A stretch of DNA of 64,000 nucleotides, from contig NC_009767.1 in NCBI RefSeq assembly GCF_000017805.1, positions 1,984,001 through 2,048,000 on the forward strand. The letters are read 5' to 3'. Below are positions 53,135 to 62,415 of the stretch, in pieces. Numbering within the stretch: the stretch's first letter is position 1; every line of letters starts with the position of its first letter. The notes beneath the pieces were generated by a model that saw nothing but the letters and a program-made list of their open reading frames with translations, made no database searches and was not told the DNA's origin. Source of the stretch: Roseiflexus castenholzii DSM 13941. Its GTDB lineage: Bacteria > Chloroflexota > Chloroflexia > Chloroflexales > Roseiflexaceae. Position numbers and translations under genes: made by a program.

Positions 53135-53405
53135 CATGATCACCACAGAGGCACAGAGGACACAGAGAGTGAAAAATATACGAAAGTGTTCTCCTCCTCC
53201 TTCTTTCCATGTCATGATCACCACGGAGACACAGAGGACACAGAGAGTGAAAAATATACGAAAGTGTTCTCCTCCTCCTTCTTTCCATGTCATGATCACC
53301 ACAGAGGCACAGAGGACACAGAGAGTGAAAAATATACGAAAGTGTTCTCCTCCTCTTTCTTTCCATGTCATGATCACCACAGAGGCACAGAGGACACAGA
53401 GGGAG
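53135..53405. repeat. Tandem repeat, three 78-bp units plus a partial fourth
   Basis: Units start CATGATCACCACAGAGGCAC at 53135, 53213, 53291 and 53369; the last stops after about 35 bp. The sequence contains CACAGAGGACACAGAG short direct repeats. It lies between crtI and the MBL gene. Confidence 0.92.
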
Positions 53406-53471
53406 TTATCCGCTCATTCGCGGCACCATTCGCGTATTCGCTAATGCCATTCGTTCATTGGAGGATTCTTC

Positions 53472-54305
53472 ATGATGTCACTGCGTGATGCGGCGCTAAT
53501 AGCACAGATCAACGATTTGACGGTTCCCAGGGGCCAGGTAGCGCTTTGGGCGCTTGGGCAGGCGGGTTTCGTACTCAAAGGCGGCAACGCCATCGCCTAC
53601 ATCGACCCCTACCTCTCCAATTCGGTGGAAGAGATCGGCGGACCGCCGCGACGCTTTCCGATCCCGATCAATCCGGCGCTGATCACCAACGCGCGCGTGG
53701 TGCTGGCGACCCATGAGCATCTCGACCACACCGACGCCGCAACACTCGCACCACTTATGGCAGCGTCGCCATCGGCAGTGCTCGTGGCGTCGCTTCAGGG
53801 GCGGCAGATCGCGTTGCATGCCGGCATTCCCGGCGAGCGGATCATCACGCCGCGGCTGGGTGATTGCATCGAGATTGCAGGTCTGGCATTCACGGCGACG
53901 CCGGCCGCGCACTATGAGTACGAGGTCGATGCGGACGGGCATTCGCGCTGGATGGGGTTTATCATCGAGTGCAATGGGGTGACTATCTACCACAGCGGCG
54001 ATACGATCATCTTCCCCGAATTGCTGGCGGCGCTCGCGGGACGCTCTATCGATATTGCGCTCCTGCCGATCAACGGGCGTGACTTCTTCCGTGAGCGTGA
54101 GGGAATTATCGGCAACCTGTGGCCCGCAGAAGCAGTTGAACTGGCAAAATCTATCGGTGCACGGGTATTGATTGGTATTCACAATGATCTGTTCGCCGGC
54201 AATCGTGTTGCGCCTGGCATGCTCTTCGACGAACTCGACCGTCGCGCGCCGTTTATGCGCTGCCATCTGTTGCAGCCGGGCGAGTTGTACCTGTATGCCG
54301 GGTAG
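53472..54305 (+). CDS. MBL-fold metal-dependent hydrolase (UlaG-like)
   Basis: 277 aa. The metal motif THEHLDHTD (HxHxDH) plus later His/Asp (YHSGDTI, GIHNDLF) are those of the metallo-beta-lactamase superfamily, closest in layout to UlaG/UPF0173 lactonase-like proteins. The substrate is unknown. GGAGG lies 7 nt before the ATG. Confidence 0.87.
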   Translation: MMSLRDAALIAQINDLTVPRGQVALWALGQAGFVLKGGNAIAYIDPYLSNSVEEIGGPPRRFPIPINPALITNARVVLATHEHLDHTDAATLAPLMAASPSAVLVASLQGRQIALHAGIPGERIITPRLGDCIEIAGLAFTATPAAHYEYEVDADGHSRWMGFIIECNGVTIYHSGDTIIFPELLAALAGRSIDIALLPINGRDFFREREGIIGNLWPAEAVELAKSIGARVLIGIHNDLFAGNRVAPGMLFDELDRRAPFMRCHLLQPGELYLYAG

Positions 54306-55850
54306 GAGACATGAGGCGCGAGGCGCGCGACCATAGCGTAGCGCGAGATTTATCTCGCATTGGTGGAGAGGCGCGAGGCGCGCGACCATAGCGTAGCGCG
54401 AGATTTATCTCGCATTGGTGGAGAGGCGCGAGGCGCGAGGCGCGACCATAGCGTAGCGCGAGATTTATCTCGCATTGGTGGAGAGGCGCGAGGCGCGACC
54501 ATAGCGTAGCGCGAGATTTATCTCGCATTGGTGGAGAGGCGCGAGGCGCGACCATAGCGTAGCGCGAGATTTATCTCGCATTGGTGGAGAGGCGCGAGGC
54601 GCGCGACCATGGCGTAGCGCGAGATTTATCTCGCATTGGTGGAGAGGCGCGAGGCGCGACCATAGCGTAGCGCGAGATTTATCTCGCATTGGTGGAGAGG
54701 CGCGAGGCGCGACCATAGCGTAGCGCGAGATTTATCTCGCATTGGTGGAGAGGCGCGAGGCGCGACCATAGCGTAGCGCGAGATTTATCTCGCATTGGTG
54801 GAGAGGCGCGAGGCGCGACCATGGCGTAGCGCGAGATTTATCTCGCATTGGTGGAGAGGCGCGAGGCGCGACCATAGCGTAGCGCGAGATTTATCTCGCA
54901 TTGGTGGAGAGGCGCGAGGCGCGACCATAGCGTAGCGCGAGATTTATCTCGCATTGGTGGAGAGGCGCGAGGCGCGACCATAGCGTAGCGCGAGATTTAT
55001 CTCGCATTGGTGGAGAGGCGCGAGGCGCGACCATAGCGTAGCGCGAGATTTATCTCGCATTGGTGGAGAGGCGCGAGGCGCGACCATAGCGTAGCGCGAG
55101 ATTTATCTCGCATTGGTGGAGAGGCGCGAGGCGCGACCATAGCGTAGCGCGAGATTTATCTCGCATTGGTGGAGAGGCGCGAGGCGCGACCATAGCGTAG
55201 CGCGAGATTTATCTCGCATTGGTGGAGAGGCGCGAGGCGCGACCATAGCGTAGCGCGAGATTTATCTCGCATTGGTGGAGAGGCGCGAGGCGCGACCATA
55301 GCGTAGCGCGAGATTTATCTCGCATTGGTGGAGAGGCGCGAGGCGCGACCATAGCGTAGCGCGAGATTTATCTCGCATTGGTGGAGAGGCGCGAGGCGCG
55401 ACCATAGCGTAGCGCGAGATTTATCTCGCATTGGTGGAGAGGCGCGAGGCGCGACCATAGCGTAGCGCGAGATTTATCTCGCATTGGTGGAGAGGCGCGA
55501 GGCGCGACCATAGCGTAGCGCGAGATTTATCTCGCATTGGTGGAGAGGCGCGAGGCGCGAGGCGCGACCATAGCGTAGCGCGAGATTTATCTCGCATTGG
55601 TGGAGAGGCGCGAGGCGCGACCATAGCGTAGCGCGAGATTTATCTCGCATTGGTGGAGAGGCGCGAGGCGCGACCATAGCGTAGCGCGAGATTTATCTCG
55701 CATTGGTGGAGAGGCGCGAGGCGCGAGGCGCGAGGCGCGACCATGGCGTAGCGCGAGATTTATCTCGCATTGGTGGAGAGGCGCGAGGCGCGACCATAGC
55801 GTAGCGCGAGATTTATCTCGCATTTGTAGCGAGGTGAGAGGTGCGAGGTG
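54306..55850. repeat. 53-bp tandem array, 28 hairpin cores
   Basis: Twenty-eight copies of the perfect inverted repeat GCGAGAT-TT-ATCTCGC occur from 54343 to 55821, mostly exactly 53 bp apart. The longer spacings (55, 60 and 67 bp) come from extra GC or GGCGCGA units in the GAGGCGCGAGGCGCGACC part. The units are almost identical (only CCATAG/CCATGG and the heptamer count vary). The array fills the space between two convergent genes. The core matches the 37-bp array at 1317-1567. Confidence 0.95.
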
Positions 55851-55955
55851 AGAGGCGCAAGGGTGCAGGGTGCCGGTAGCAGGCGGGAAAGTTGAAGGTG
55901 AATTCAAGCAGTCTAACCCCTCACTCCTACCTCCTCACTCCTAATGCCTCACCCC

Positions 55956-56855
55956 TCACCCCTCACCCAAATCCACCCCAATCTCGAAAGTCGCCGCATA
56001 CCCCTGGTCGAGCGGGGTCAGGTTCAGCATCAACTGACTGCCGCTCTGCCGGAAAATGCTATCGTTCTGATTAAGGGTCGCGCGACGTCCCCGGTCTGCG
56101 TAGGGTGCTTGCGCAAATACGGCATCGCTGATGGCGTCGTCAAAGTAGAGTTGCGAGGTAAAGTCGTAGACCTGCCCGGCGGCATTCGTTGCGCGAATCT
56201 TGAAATGGATATGAACGGTGCGTCCCGGATACCAACCGGGATAAATAGTCGTGAAGGTCGCCACGCCATCGGCGCCGGTCATCTGATAACCGCGCAGCCA
56301 CTGCTGCCCGCGCGTGTCGATGCGAGGATCGCGCACACCGGAATAGACCCCCTGGGCATCGCAGTGCCAGATGTCCACCAGTGCGCCACTAAGTGGCGCG
56401 CAGCCGGCGCTGCCAACCTGGCTGACAACGAAGGTGAGCAGCAACGGCAATCCCTCTTTGACCACGCCGCTCGCGGGATCGGAACGAATATCGGAACGGT
56501 TCAGTTGGGTATCGACAAAATATGGTCCCTCCGTCTGTTCAGGGCGCACCACGCACGCCGGAACCGGCCTGCTGCCGATAGCCGCGGGGCTGGCTGTCGG
56601 CACAGTTGTTGCAATCACTGATGATTCAATCGGGGTGGCGGTTGGCGCCGGTGTCGCAACCGGTGATAGTTCCGGCTGCGCAGCGAACGTGGCAGGCGTG
56701 TCGGGCTGTACCGGCGAGGCGGCAGGCGCATTGCTGGCCGGCGTTTCTGCGGCTGCGCCGCAGCCGGTCAGCAGCGTAGCGGCAGATATGCCGAGCAGCG
56801 CCAGCACTTCGCGCCGGGTAAGAATGCGTCCTATCGGGCGATCATCGGCATCCAT
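55956..56855 (-). CDS. Exported intradiol ring-cleavage dioxygenase
   Basis: 299 aa. The N-terminus TRREVLALLGISAATLLTGC is a twin-Arg-like lipoprotein signal, followed by an Ala/Pro/Thr linker (to about 95). The intradiol dioxygenase domain contains the non-heme iron ligands: Tyr in AQGVYSGV, Tyr and two His in GWYPGRTVHIHFK. It resembles protocatechuate 3,4-dioxygenase-type proteins, but as an extracytoplasmic lipoprotein its substrate is unknown. GAGGAA precedes the ATG. Confidence 0.88.
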   Translation of the reverse strand: MDADDRPIGRILTRREVLALLGISAATLLTGCGAAAETPASNAPAASPVQPDTPATFAAQPELSPVATPAPTATPIESSVIATTVPTASPAAIGSRPVPACVVRPEQTEGPYFVDTQLNRSDIRSDPASGVVKEGLPLLLTFVVSQVGSAGCAPLSGALVDIWHCDAQGVYSGVRDPRIDTRGQQWLRGYQMTGADGVATFTTIYPGWYPGRTVHIHFKIRATNAAGQVYDFTSQLYFDDAISDAVFAQAPYADRGRRATLNQNDSIFRQSGSQLMLNLTPLDQGYAATFEIGVDLGEG

Positions 56856-57272
56856 GTCGTTTCGTTCCTCACATGGGCAACGTCTGTGTTTGTCCGAATT
56901 GTATCAACAGCATTTTCAGATCGTGTGAGCAGCGGATGAGAGTTTGCTGAGTCCCGTGCTGGCAGAGAGCAGGCGCGTTCTATCGATAGGCGTGTCGCCG
57001 GTGGCGCGCGCCGACTGTCACCCTTTCCTGCCCTTAACCCCTTGCGCCTCGCGCCTCACATCACAAAGTTGCTGATTCGTTATAACCTGTTGACAACCAT
57101 TATCAAAATTAAGATGAGACGATGTTATGATAGCCCCGATACCACGCGATCTCCGTCCAACAACGACACCATGACTGTGGCATACCCGCTGCGTAGCGGG
57201 AGGGATTCGTGTGCGCAGCGCCCTGAAGCAACGTCTGCGCGTATTCGATGATGAAACGGAGGTACAGGACCC
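56856..57272. other. Divergent intergenic region dioxygenase / lctP
   Basis: 417 bp. A TTGACA at about 57092 has no matching -10. A small CCCGCT/AGCGGG hairpin at 57185-57200 lies in the likely lctP leader. No gene is seen. Confidence 0.35.
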
Positions 57273-59000
57273 ATGAATCTCGGTCTACAAGCGTTTCTGG
57301 CGTTCAGCCCTATTCTGGTCGCTGCGGTGTTGCTCGTCGGTCTGCGCTGGCCCGCGCGCCGGGCAATGCCGATTGTCTATGTCGTTGCCGTGCTGATCGC
57401 CCTCTTCGCATGGCAGGTCGCACCAATCCGGGTGATTGCATCGACCATTCAGGGCTTGTTCATTACCTTCGACATTCTGTTGATCATCTTTGGCGCCATT
57501 CTGCTCCTCAATACATTGAAGCACTCCGGCGCCGTTGCGGTCATCCGCAACGGCTTCAGCAACATCAGCGCCGACCGTCGCGTGCAGGCGATCATTATCG
57601 GTTGGCTGTTCGGATCGTTTATCGAAGGGGCATCGGGGTTCGGCACGCCGGCGGCGATTGCCGCACCGCTTATGGTTGCGCTCGGATTTCCGGCGATGGC
57701 GGCAGTGATGATCGGCATGATGGTGCAGAGCACACCGGTGACGTTTGGCGCCGTAGGCACTCCCATTCTGGTTGGTGTGCGCGGCGGGCTGGAAACGCCG
57801 GAACTTACTGCGCAACTCGCTGCAATCGGTCTGACATTCAACGACTATCTGCGACTCATCACGGTGCGCGCAGCCGTCATCCATGGCATCACCGGCACGC
57901 TCATGCCGCTCCTGATGGTTGTGATGATGACCCGCTTCTTTGGGAAGAACAAATCGTGGACAGAAGGGTTGTCGATGGCGCCGTTCGCCATCTTCAGCGG
58001 TCTGGCGTTTACTATTCCCTACACCCTCACCGGACTGCTGCTTGGACCGGAGTTCCCATCGCTGCTTGGCGCGCTGGTGGGGCTGGCTATCGTGGTGGCC
58101 GCGGCGCAACGTGGTTTCTTGTTACCAAAGGACACCTGGGATTTTGCCCCCGCGAGTGAGTGGCAACCGGAATGGCTCGGACAGATCGAAATGAAGCTCG
58201 ATGACCTGGCGGGCAAGAAGCCGATGAGCACCTGGCTGGCATGGGCGCCGTATCTGCTCGTGGCGTTCTTCCTGGTACTGACTCGCCTGCCACAGTTGCC
58301 GGTCGGCTCGACACTGCGCGCGATCCTGAAGATTGAATGGAAGGACATCTTCGGCACCGGCATTACCGCCTCAACGACGCCACTCTATCTGCCAGCGTCG
58401 ATCCTGATGGTGGTGGTGCTGATTACCTTCTTCCTCCATCGTATGAGCCGCAACGAACTCCAACTGGCAATCAGCGACTCGAGCAAGGTGATTTTGGGCG
58501 CAGGCTTTGTCCTGATCTTCACCGTGCCGATGGTGCGCGTCTACATTAACTCAGGAGTCAACGCGCTTGGCATCTCCAGTATGCCAATCAGTATGGCGGA
58601 GTGGGTGGCGGTGAATGTGGGCGGCATCTGGCCCCTCTTCGCGCCGACTATCGGTGCGTTGGGGGCGTTCATCGCGGGGAGCAACACGGTCAGCAATCTG
58701 ATGTTCAGCCTTTTCCAGCATGGCGTCGCCGAACGATTGCTGATCTCAGGCGCTGCGGTTGTCGCGCTCCAATCCGTTGGCGCGGCTGCGGGCAACATGA
58801 TCGCCATTCACAATGTCGTCGCCGCCTCGGCAACGGTTGGGCTGTTGGGACAGGAGGGCGCGACGCTGCGCAAAACCGCTCTTCCAACGTTTTACTATCT
58901 GCTCGTTGCCGGCACAATTGGCTTGATCGCCATTTACGGCTTGAGCGTCAGCGACCCGCTTGTCGCCGAAATGGTGAGAAATGCCGCATCGGGGCAGTAG
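57273..59000 (+). CDS. lctP: L-lactate permease
   Basis: 575 aa with about 13 membrane helices. FGSFIEGASGFGTPAAIAAPL and STPVTFGAVGTPILVG are characteristic of the LctP lactate/glycolate permease family. It imports L-lactate with protons, useful for photoheterotrophic growth. No lactate dehydrogenase gene is adjacent. The ribosome site GGAGG lies about 10 nt before the ATG. Confidence 0.92.
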   Translation: MNLGLQAFLAFSPILVAAVLLVGLRWPARRAMPIVYVVAVLIALFAWQVAPIRVIASTIQGLFITFDILLIIFGAILLLNTLKHSGAVAVIRNGFSNISADRRVQAIIIGWLFGSFIEGASGFGTPAAIAAPLMVALGFPAMAAVMIGMMVQSTPVTFGAVGTPILVGVRGGLETPELTAQLAAIGLTFNDYLRLITVRAAVIHGITGTLMPLLMVVMMTRFFGKNKSWTEGLSMAPFAIFSGLAFTIPYTLTGLLLGPEFPSLLGALVGLAIVVAAAQRGFLLPKDTWDFAPASEWQPEWLGQIEMKLDDLAGKKPMSTWLAWAPYLLVAFFLVLTRLPQLPVGSTLRAILKIEWKDIFGTGITASTTPLYLPASILMVVVLITFFLHRMSRNELQLAISDSSKVILGAGFVLIFTVPMVRVYINSGVNALGISSMPISMAEWVAVNVGGIWPLFAPTIGALGAFIAGSNTVSNLMFSLFQHGVAERLLISGAAVVALQSVGAAAGNMIAIHNVVAASATVGLLGQEGATLRKTALPTFYYLLVAGTIGLIAIYGLSVSDPLVAEMVRNAASGQ

Positions 59001-59024
59001 CAAAACCGGCGTAGAGCGGCATAC

Positions 59025-59870
59025 TCATCCCCCTCTGCGCCACACCATGCCGCGTCCCGGCGCTGCAAGAAAAACGACTGTGAAGATCGTCGTGGCAACC
59101 AGCACCACTGCGGCGCCGGACGCGATGTTGATATAGTAACTCAGATAGAGGCCGGAAATGCTCGAAACGGCGCCGATCAGCGCAGCGACCGCCATCATCG
59201 CGGGCAGGCGCCGGGTCAGCAGATACGCTGCAGCGCCTGGCGTCACCAGCATGGCTGCGACCAACCCCACGCCGACCGTTTGCAACGACACGACAATCGT
59301 GAGCGCAATCAGGAGCAGCAACAACAGCCGCAGCCACTCAACCGGCAGGCGTTGCGTTGCTGCCAGCACAGGATCGAAGGCGACCACCAGGAACTGGCGA
59401 TAGAATGCCAGGATGGTCAGCAGCACCACAGCGCCGATCCCCGCAATCAGCCACAGGTCGGTCGGACTGACCCCCAACACATTGCCGAACATAATATGAG
59501 TCAGATCAACAGCGTAGGTGCGCACACTGCTGATCAGCGCCACACCCAGCGCCAACGCTGCGGCAAAGACGATCCCAATGGCAGTATCCTCTTTGATGGC
59601 GCCCTGGCGCGAAAAAAAACTGATCAGCAGCGCCACGACGATAGCGGCGGCGAGCGCGCCCACGAGCAGATTGGCGCCCATCAGATAGGCGACGGCAACG
59701 CCTGGGAGCACGGCGTGCGCCAGCGCGTCGCCAAGAAACGCCATCGACCGCAGCACGACATAACATCCAACAATGGCGCACAAGACGCCAACCAACATCG
59801 CCGCCAGCATCCCGCGCTGCATGAATCCATACGCAAGGGGCGCGACAATCCAGGACCACAGGGTGTTCAT
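59025..59870 (-). CDS. Zinc/manganese-type ABC transporter permease
   Basis: 281 aa, about eight to nine membrane helices, of the ABC-3 family (ZnuB/MntB/TroC). MAFLGDALAHAVLPGVAVAYL is the conserved segment. It is the last gene of the three-gene uptake operon, 26 bp after the ATPase. Confidence 0.93.
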   Translation of the reverse strand: MNTLWSWIVAPLAYGFMQRGMLAAMLVGVLCAIVGCYVVLRSMAFLGDALAHAVLPGVAVAYLMGANLLVGALAAAIVVALLISFFSRQGAIKEDTAIGIVFAAALALGVALISSVRTYAVDLTHIMFGNVLGVSPTDLWLIAGIGAVVLLTILAFYRQFLVVAFDPVLAATQRLPVEWLRLLLLLLIALTIVVSLQTVGVGLVAAMLVTPGAAAYLLTRRLPAMMAVAALIGAVSSISGLYLSYYINIASGAAVVLVATTIFTVVFLAAPGRGMVWRRGG

Positions 59871-59896
59871 GTGACAATAATGCTTTCCGGTTCAGG

Positions 59897-60685
59897 TCAA
59901 TTACAGGCGCACTGATCAACCAGCACCGAACCATCCGGCAGTGTCAGCACCTGCCCGCCGAATGCTTCGGTCAGCAAGTCGCGGCGCAGCGCCTGCGCCG
60001 GAGGACCATCGCCGATCAGCCGCCGATTGATGAGGAGCACACGCTCAAAGCGCGCTGCCGCGAGACCGAGGTCGTGCGTCGAGAGGATGATCGTCACTTT
60101 CTGATTACGGAGCGCGTCGAGCACGCTGAGCGTTGCCTCCTGAGTGGCCGCGTCTACACCGGTGAACGGCTCATCGAGCAGGAGAATGTGTGGTTCCTGC
60201 GCGAGCGCGCGCGCCAGGAACACCCGTTGCTGCTGCCCGCCGGACAACTCGCCAATGGGACGGCGCGCAAGGTGCGCGATGCCCATCAACTCCAACCCGC
60301 GCTCGACGGCAGCCCGATCGACCCGGGTTGGGCGCCGGAACCAGCCGAGCCGCCCGAAACGCCCCATCATCACCACATCGGTGACGGTGACCGGAAAGCG
60401 CCAGTCCACCTCTTCGCGCTGCGGCACATACGCAACGCAGTCCTGATGCGCACCAGGGGGTAACCCGTGAATGCGGATAGTTCCACTCTGCGGCTTCACC
60501 AGACCAACCAGCGCCTTGAAGAGCGTCGATTTACCTGCACCGTTCGGCCCCACCATCACCACACGTTCGCCGTAATCCACACGAAATGAAATATCATCGA
60601 GCACCCTCCGTCGCCCATAGGCGACGGTCAGGCGCTCGATCTCCAGGTGCGCCGGTTCGCGGGCAATATGTTCAGAAAGCATCAT
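59897..60685 (-). CDS. Zinc/manganese-type ABC transporter ATPase
   Basis: 262 aa. Walker A GPNGAGKSTLFKAL, signature LSGGQQQRV and Walker B ILLLDEPFTG, with switch His in STHD. The C-terminus carries CAC near the end (DQCACN). Its ATG overlaps the TGA of the binding-protein gene (ATGA at 60682-60685), so translation is coupled. Confidence 0.95.
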   Translation of the reverse strand: MMLSEHIAREPAHLEIERLTVAYGRRRVLDDISFRVDYGERVVMVGPNGAGKSTLFKALVGLVKPQSGTIRIHGLPPGAHQDCVAYVPQREEVDWRFPVTVTDVVMMGRFGRLGWFRRPTRVDRAAVERGLELMGIAHLARRPIGELSGGQQQRVFLARALAQEPHILLLDEPFTGVDAATQEATLSVLDALRNQKVTIILSTHDLGLAAARFERVLLINRRLIGDGPPAQALRRDLLTEAFGGQVLTLPDGSVLVDQCACN

Positions 60686-62175
60686 CCCTGTTGTAGCGCC
60701 TCGACGATTTGCTTGACATTGTACCGCATCATATCAAGATATGTTGGCGCAGGTCCATCGGCATCCGAAAGCGAGTGCGTGTAGAGGTCAGAAACAACCC
60801 TGATCCCGGTCTCGCGCGCCAGTTGTTCGGCGAGTTGCGGGTTGGCGCCGGTCTCCAGGAAGATCACCTTCACCCCGGCTTCGCGCACCCGGTCGGTCAG
60901 TCGCGCCAGTTGCTGCGCCGACGGCGATGCGCCGGTGCTGACGGCAGGCACAATCGTGCCGATAATGCGGAAGCCATAGCGGTCCGCAAAATAGCCGAAA
61001 CTTTCGTGGTTGGTCACCAGTTTGCGGTTGGCTTCGGGAATCTTCGCAACTTCTTCGGCTATGAAACGATCTAGATCGTTGAGTTGGGCGGTATATCGCT
61101 CGGCGTTCGCGCGATACACCTCAGCGCCGGCCGGATCGGCGCTGATCAGCCCGTCACGAATATTGGCGACATACGTGACAACCTTCGTCGGATCGAGCCA
61201 GAAGTGCGGATCGCCTGCGTCGTGGTGATGGTGACCGGCGGGCATCGTGATCATGAGCGTCGCCTTCGGTTCGCGGAAGCCGCTCAATTTCAGGAGATAC
61301 TCTCCTTTTTCCACATCCATGATCACCGCCCGGTTCAGCCCGGAGCATGCGGGGGTCAGCGTTTCTTCCGCCTCGACTGCTTTGCCGGAGTCTATGCCGG
61401 TCACCGTGAGCACGCCGTCGCTCGTGGCAATTGCGATCTCGCCGCCTTCGGCATCCCATTTGAGAAAACCGGCATACGTCCCGTCTGCCTGCTGGGTCAG
61501 CGCCACCTGCCAGAACATGCCGCCGTGTTCGTGGTCATGATCATGGGCGTGGTCGTGCTCTTCCTCCTTGTGCGCAACAAGTTCCATAGCGGATGCCTGG
61601 TCGGTCCCGGCAGCGATCTCCTCCGCTGCCAGGAAGAGGTCTGCCGCCTCCACACACAGCGCATCGGTCAATTCTTCGGGACTCATCACCGCAGCCTCGC
61701 CTTCGCGCGCCGTGCGGCTGGTCAATCCTTGCGAGGCTTCGATGACCAACCGCTCACCGCCGGCGTTTTCCAGCAGGCTGGTGAGGAACTCTTCAAACCC
61801 GGCGCCGTTGACGATCAGGACATTACTCTCAGCCACTTTGCGCACATCAGCCGGCGTGGGTTCAAAAATGTGCGGATCGACCCCAAGGGGGATCAGCGCC
61901 TCGACCTTCAATCGGTCGCCGGCGACATTTTGGGCAATATCCGCCAGGAACGACTGCACTGCCAGGACCTTGAGCGTCGGCGCCGCAGCCGTTGGTGGCG
62001 TGGTCGGGGCGACAGTTGGTTCGGCTGGCGCAACGGTCGGCGCCTCTGGCGCAGTGGTTGGCGCCGATGCTGCCGGTGGCGGCGTGGCGCCCCCCGTGGG
62101 TGCGGGTTGAGTTCCGCCGCAGGCGCTCAGCACGAGCACTGCCATGAGCGCCAGGGCAACAATCCGATGGATCAT
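60682..62175 (-). CDS. Metal-binding lipoprotein (ZnuA-like) with inserted domain
   Basis: 497 aa against about 300 for the family. The lipobox is LSAC with Cys19, followed by a Pro/Thr/Ala linker. The A-1 type metal-receptor fold starts near 67 (His in LGVDPHIFEPTP). A His-rich stretch at 203-217 (EEEHDHAHDHDHEHGG), then about 95 extra residues (220-312) forming a beta-rich domain, are inserted before a second His cluster (GHHHHDAGDPHFWLDP, 314-329). The rest, ending VSDLYTHSLSDADGPA, is normal. Zn is favoured over Mn by the His content. Confidence 0.93.
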   Translation of the reverse strand: MIHRIVALALMAVLVLSACGGTQPAPTGGATPPPAASAPTTAPEAPTVAPAEPTVAPTTPPTAAAPTLKVLAVQSFLADIAQNVAGDRLKVEALIPLGVDPHIFEPTPADVRKVAESNVLIVNGAGFEEFLTSLLENAGGERLVIEASQGLTSRTAREGEAAVMSPEELTDALCVEAADLFLAAEEIAAGTDQASAMELVAHKEEEHDHAHDHDHEHGGMFWQVALTQQADGTYAGFLKWDAEGGEIAIATSDGVLTVTGIDSGKAVEAEETLTPACSGLNRAVIMDVEKGEYLLKLSGFREPKATLMITMPAGHHHHDAGDPHFWLDPTKVVTYVANIRDGLISADPAGAEVYRANAERYTAQLNDLDRFIAEEVAKIPEANRKLVTNHESFGYFADRYGFRIIGTIVPAVSTGASPSAQQLARLTDRVREAGVKVIFLETGANPQLAEQLARETGIRVVSDLYTHSLSDADGPAPTYLDMMRYNVKQIVEALQQG

Positions 62176-62222
62176 CCGTGCTTCCTCCTATGCTTATGGC
62201 ATCTATGAGTACCGGTCATAAT

Positions 62223-62242
62223 TGATAGCATCTATTATATCA
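62223..62242. promoter_or_regulatory. Candidate metalloregulator operator
   Basis: TGATA and TATCA, in inverted orientation, are separated by 10 bp and overlap the -10 of the metal-transporter promoter. The size and position suit a Fur/Zur-type repressor site, but no known consensus is matched. Confidence 0.35.
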
Positions 62243-62262
62243 GAATCTTCCACCCAGAACAA
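62234..62262 (-). promoter_or_regulatory. Promoter of the metal ABC transporter operon
   Basis: The minus strand has TTGTTC (62262-62257), a 17-bp spacer and a perfect TATAAT (62239-62234), about 58 nt upstream of the lipoprotein start. Confidence 0.55.
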
Positions 62263-62353
62263 ACACGAACGTTGTTTATTGATATGTGGTATGGATAAAT
62301 TTCGCTCTGTTTCCTGAACCATGTAATGGTGGCTCCCTGCATCATCCGCGTCA

Positions 62354-62382
62354 TTGCGACGGCGCGCGCTGGATGCTATAAT
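62354..62382 (+). promoter_or_regulatory. Promoter of the pseudokinase gene
   Basis: TTGCGA (62354-62359), 17 bp, TATAAT (62377-62382), with TG one base before the -10. It has the same hexamers and spacing as the CRISPR leader promoter. Confidence 0.6.
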
Positions 62383-62415
62383 CATTCGTATACACGACCC
62401 GCACGTGACACTGCT

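Noticed and set aside
53046..53488. Frames with repeated HVMITTEAQRTQRVKN words
   Set aside because: Translation of the 78-bp tandem repeat; no conserved protein.
54306..55850. The 53-bp array considered as a CRISPR array
   Set aside because: The entire unit, including the part that would be spacer, is conserved; there are no unique spacers.
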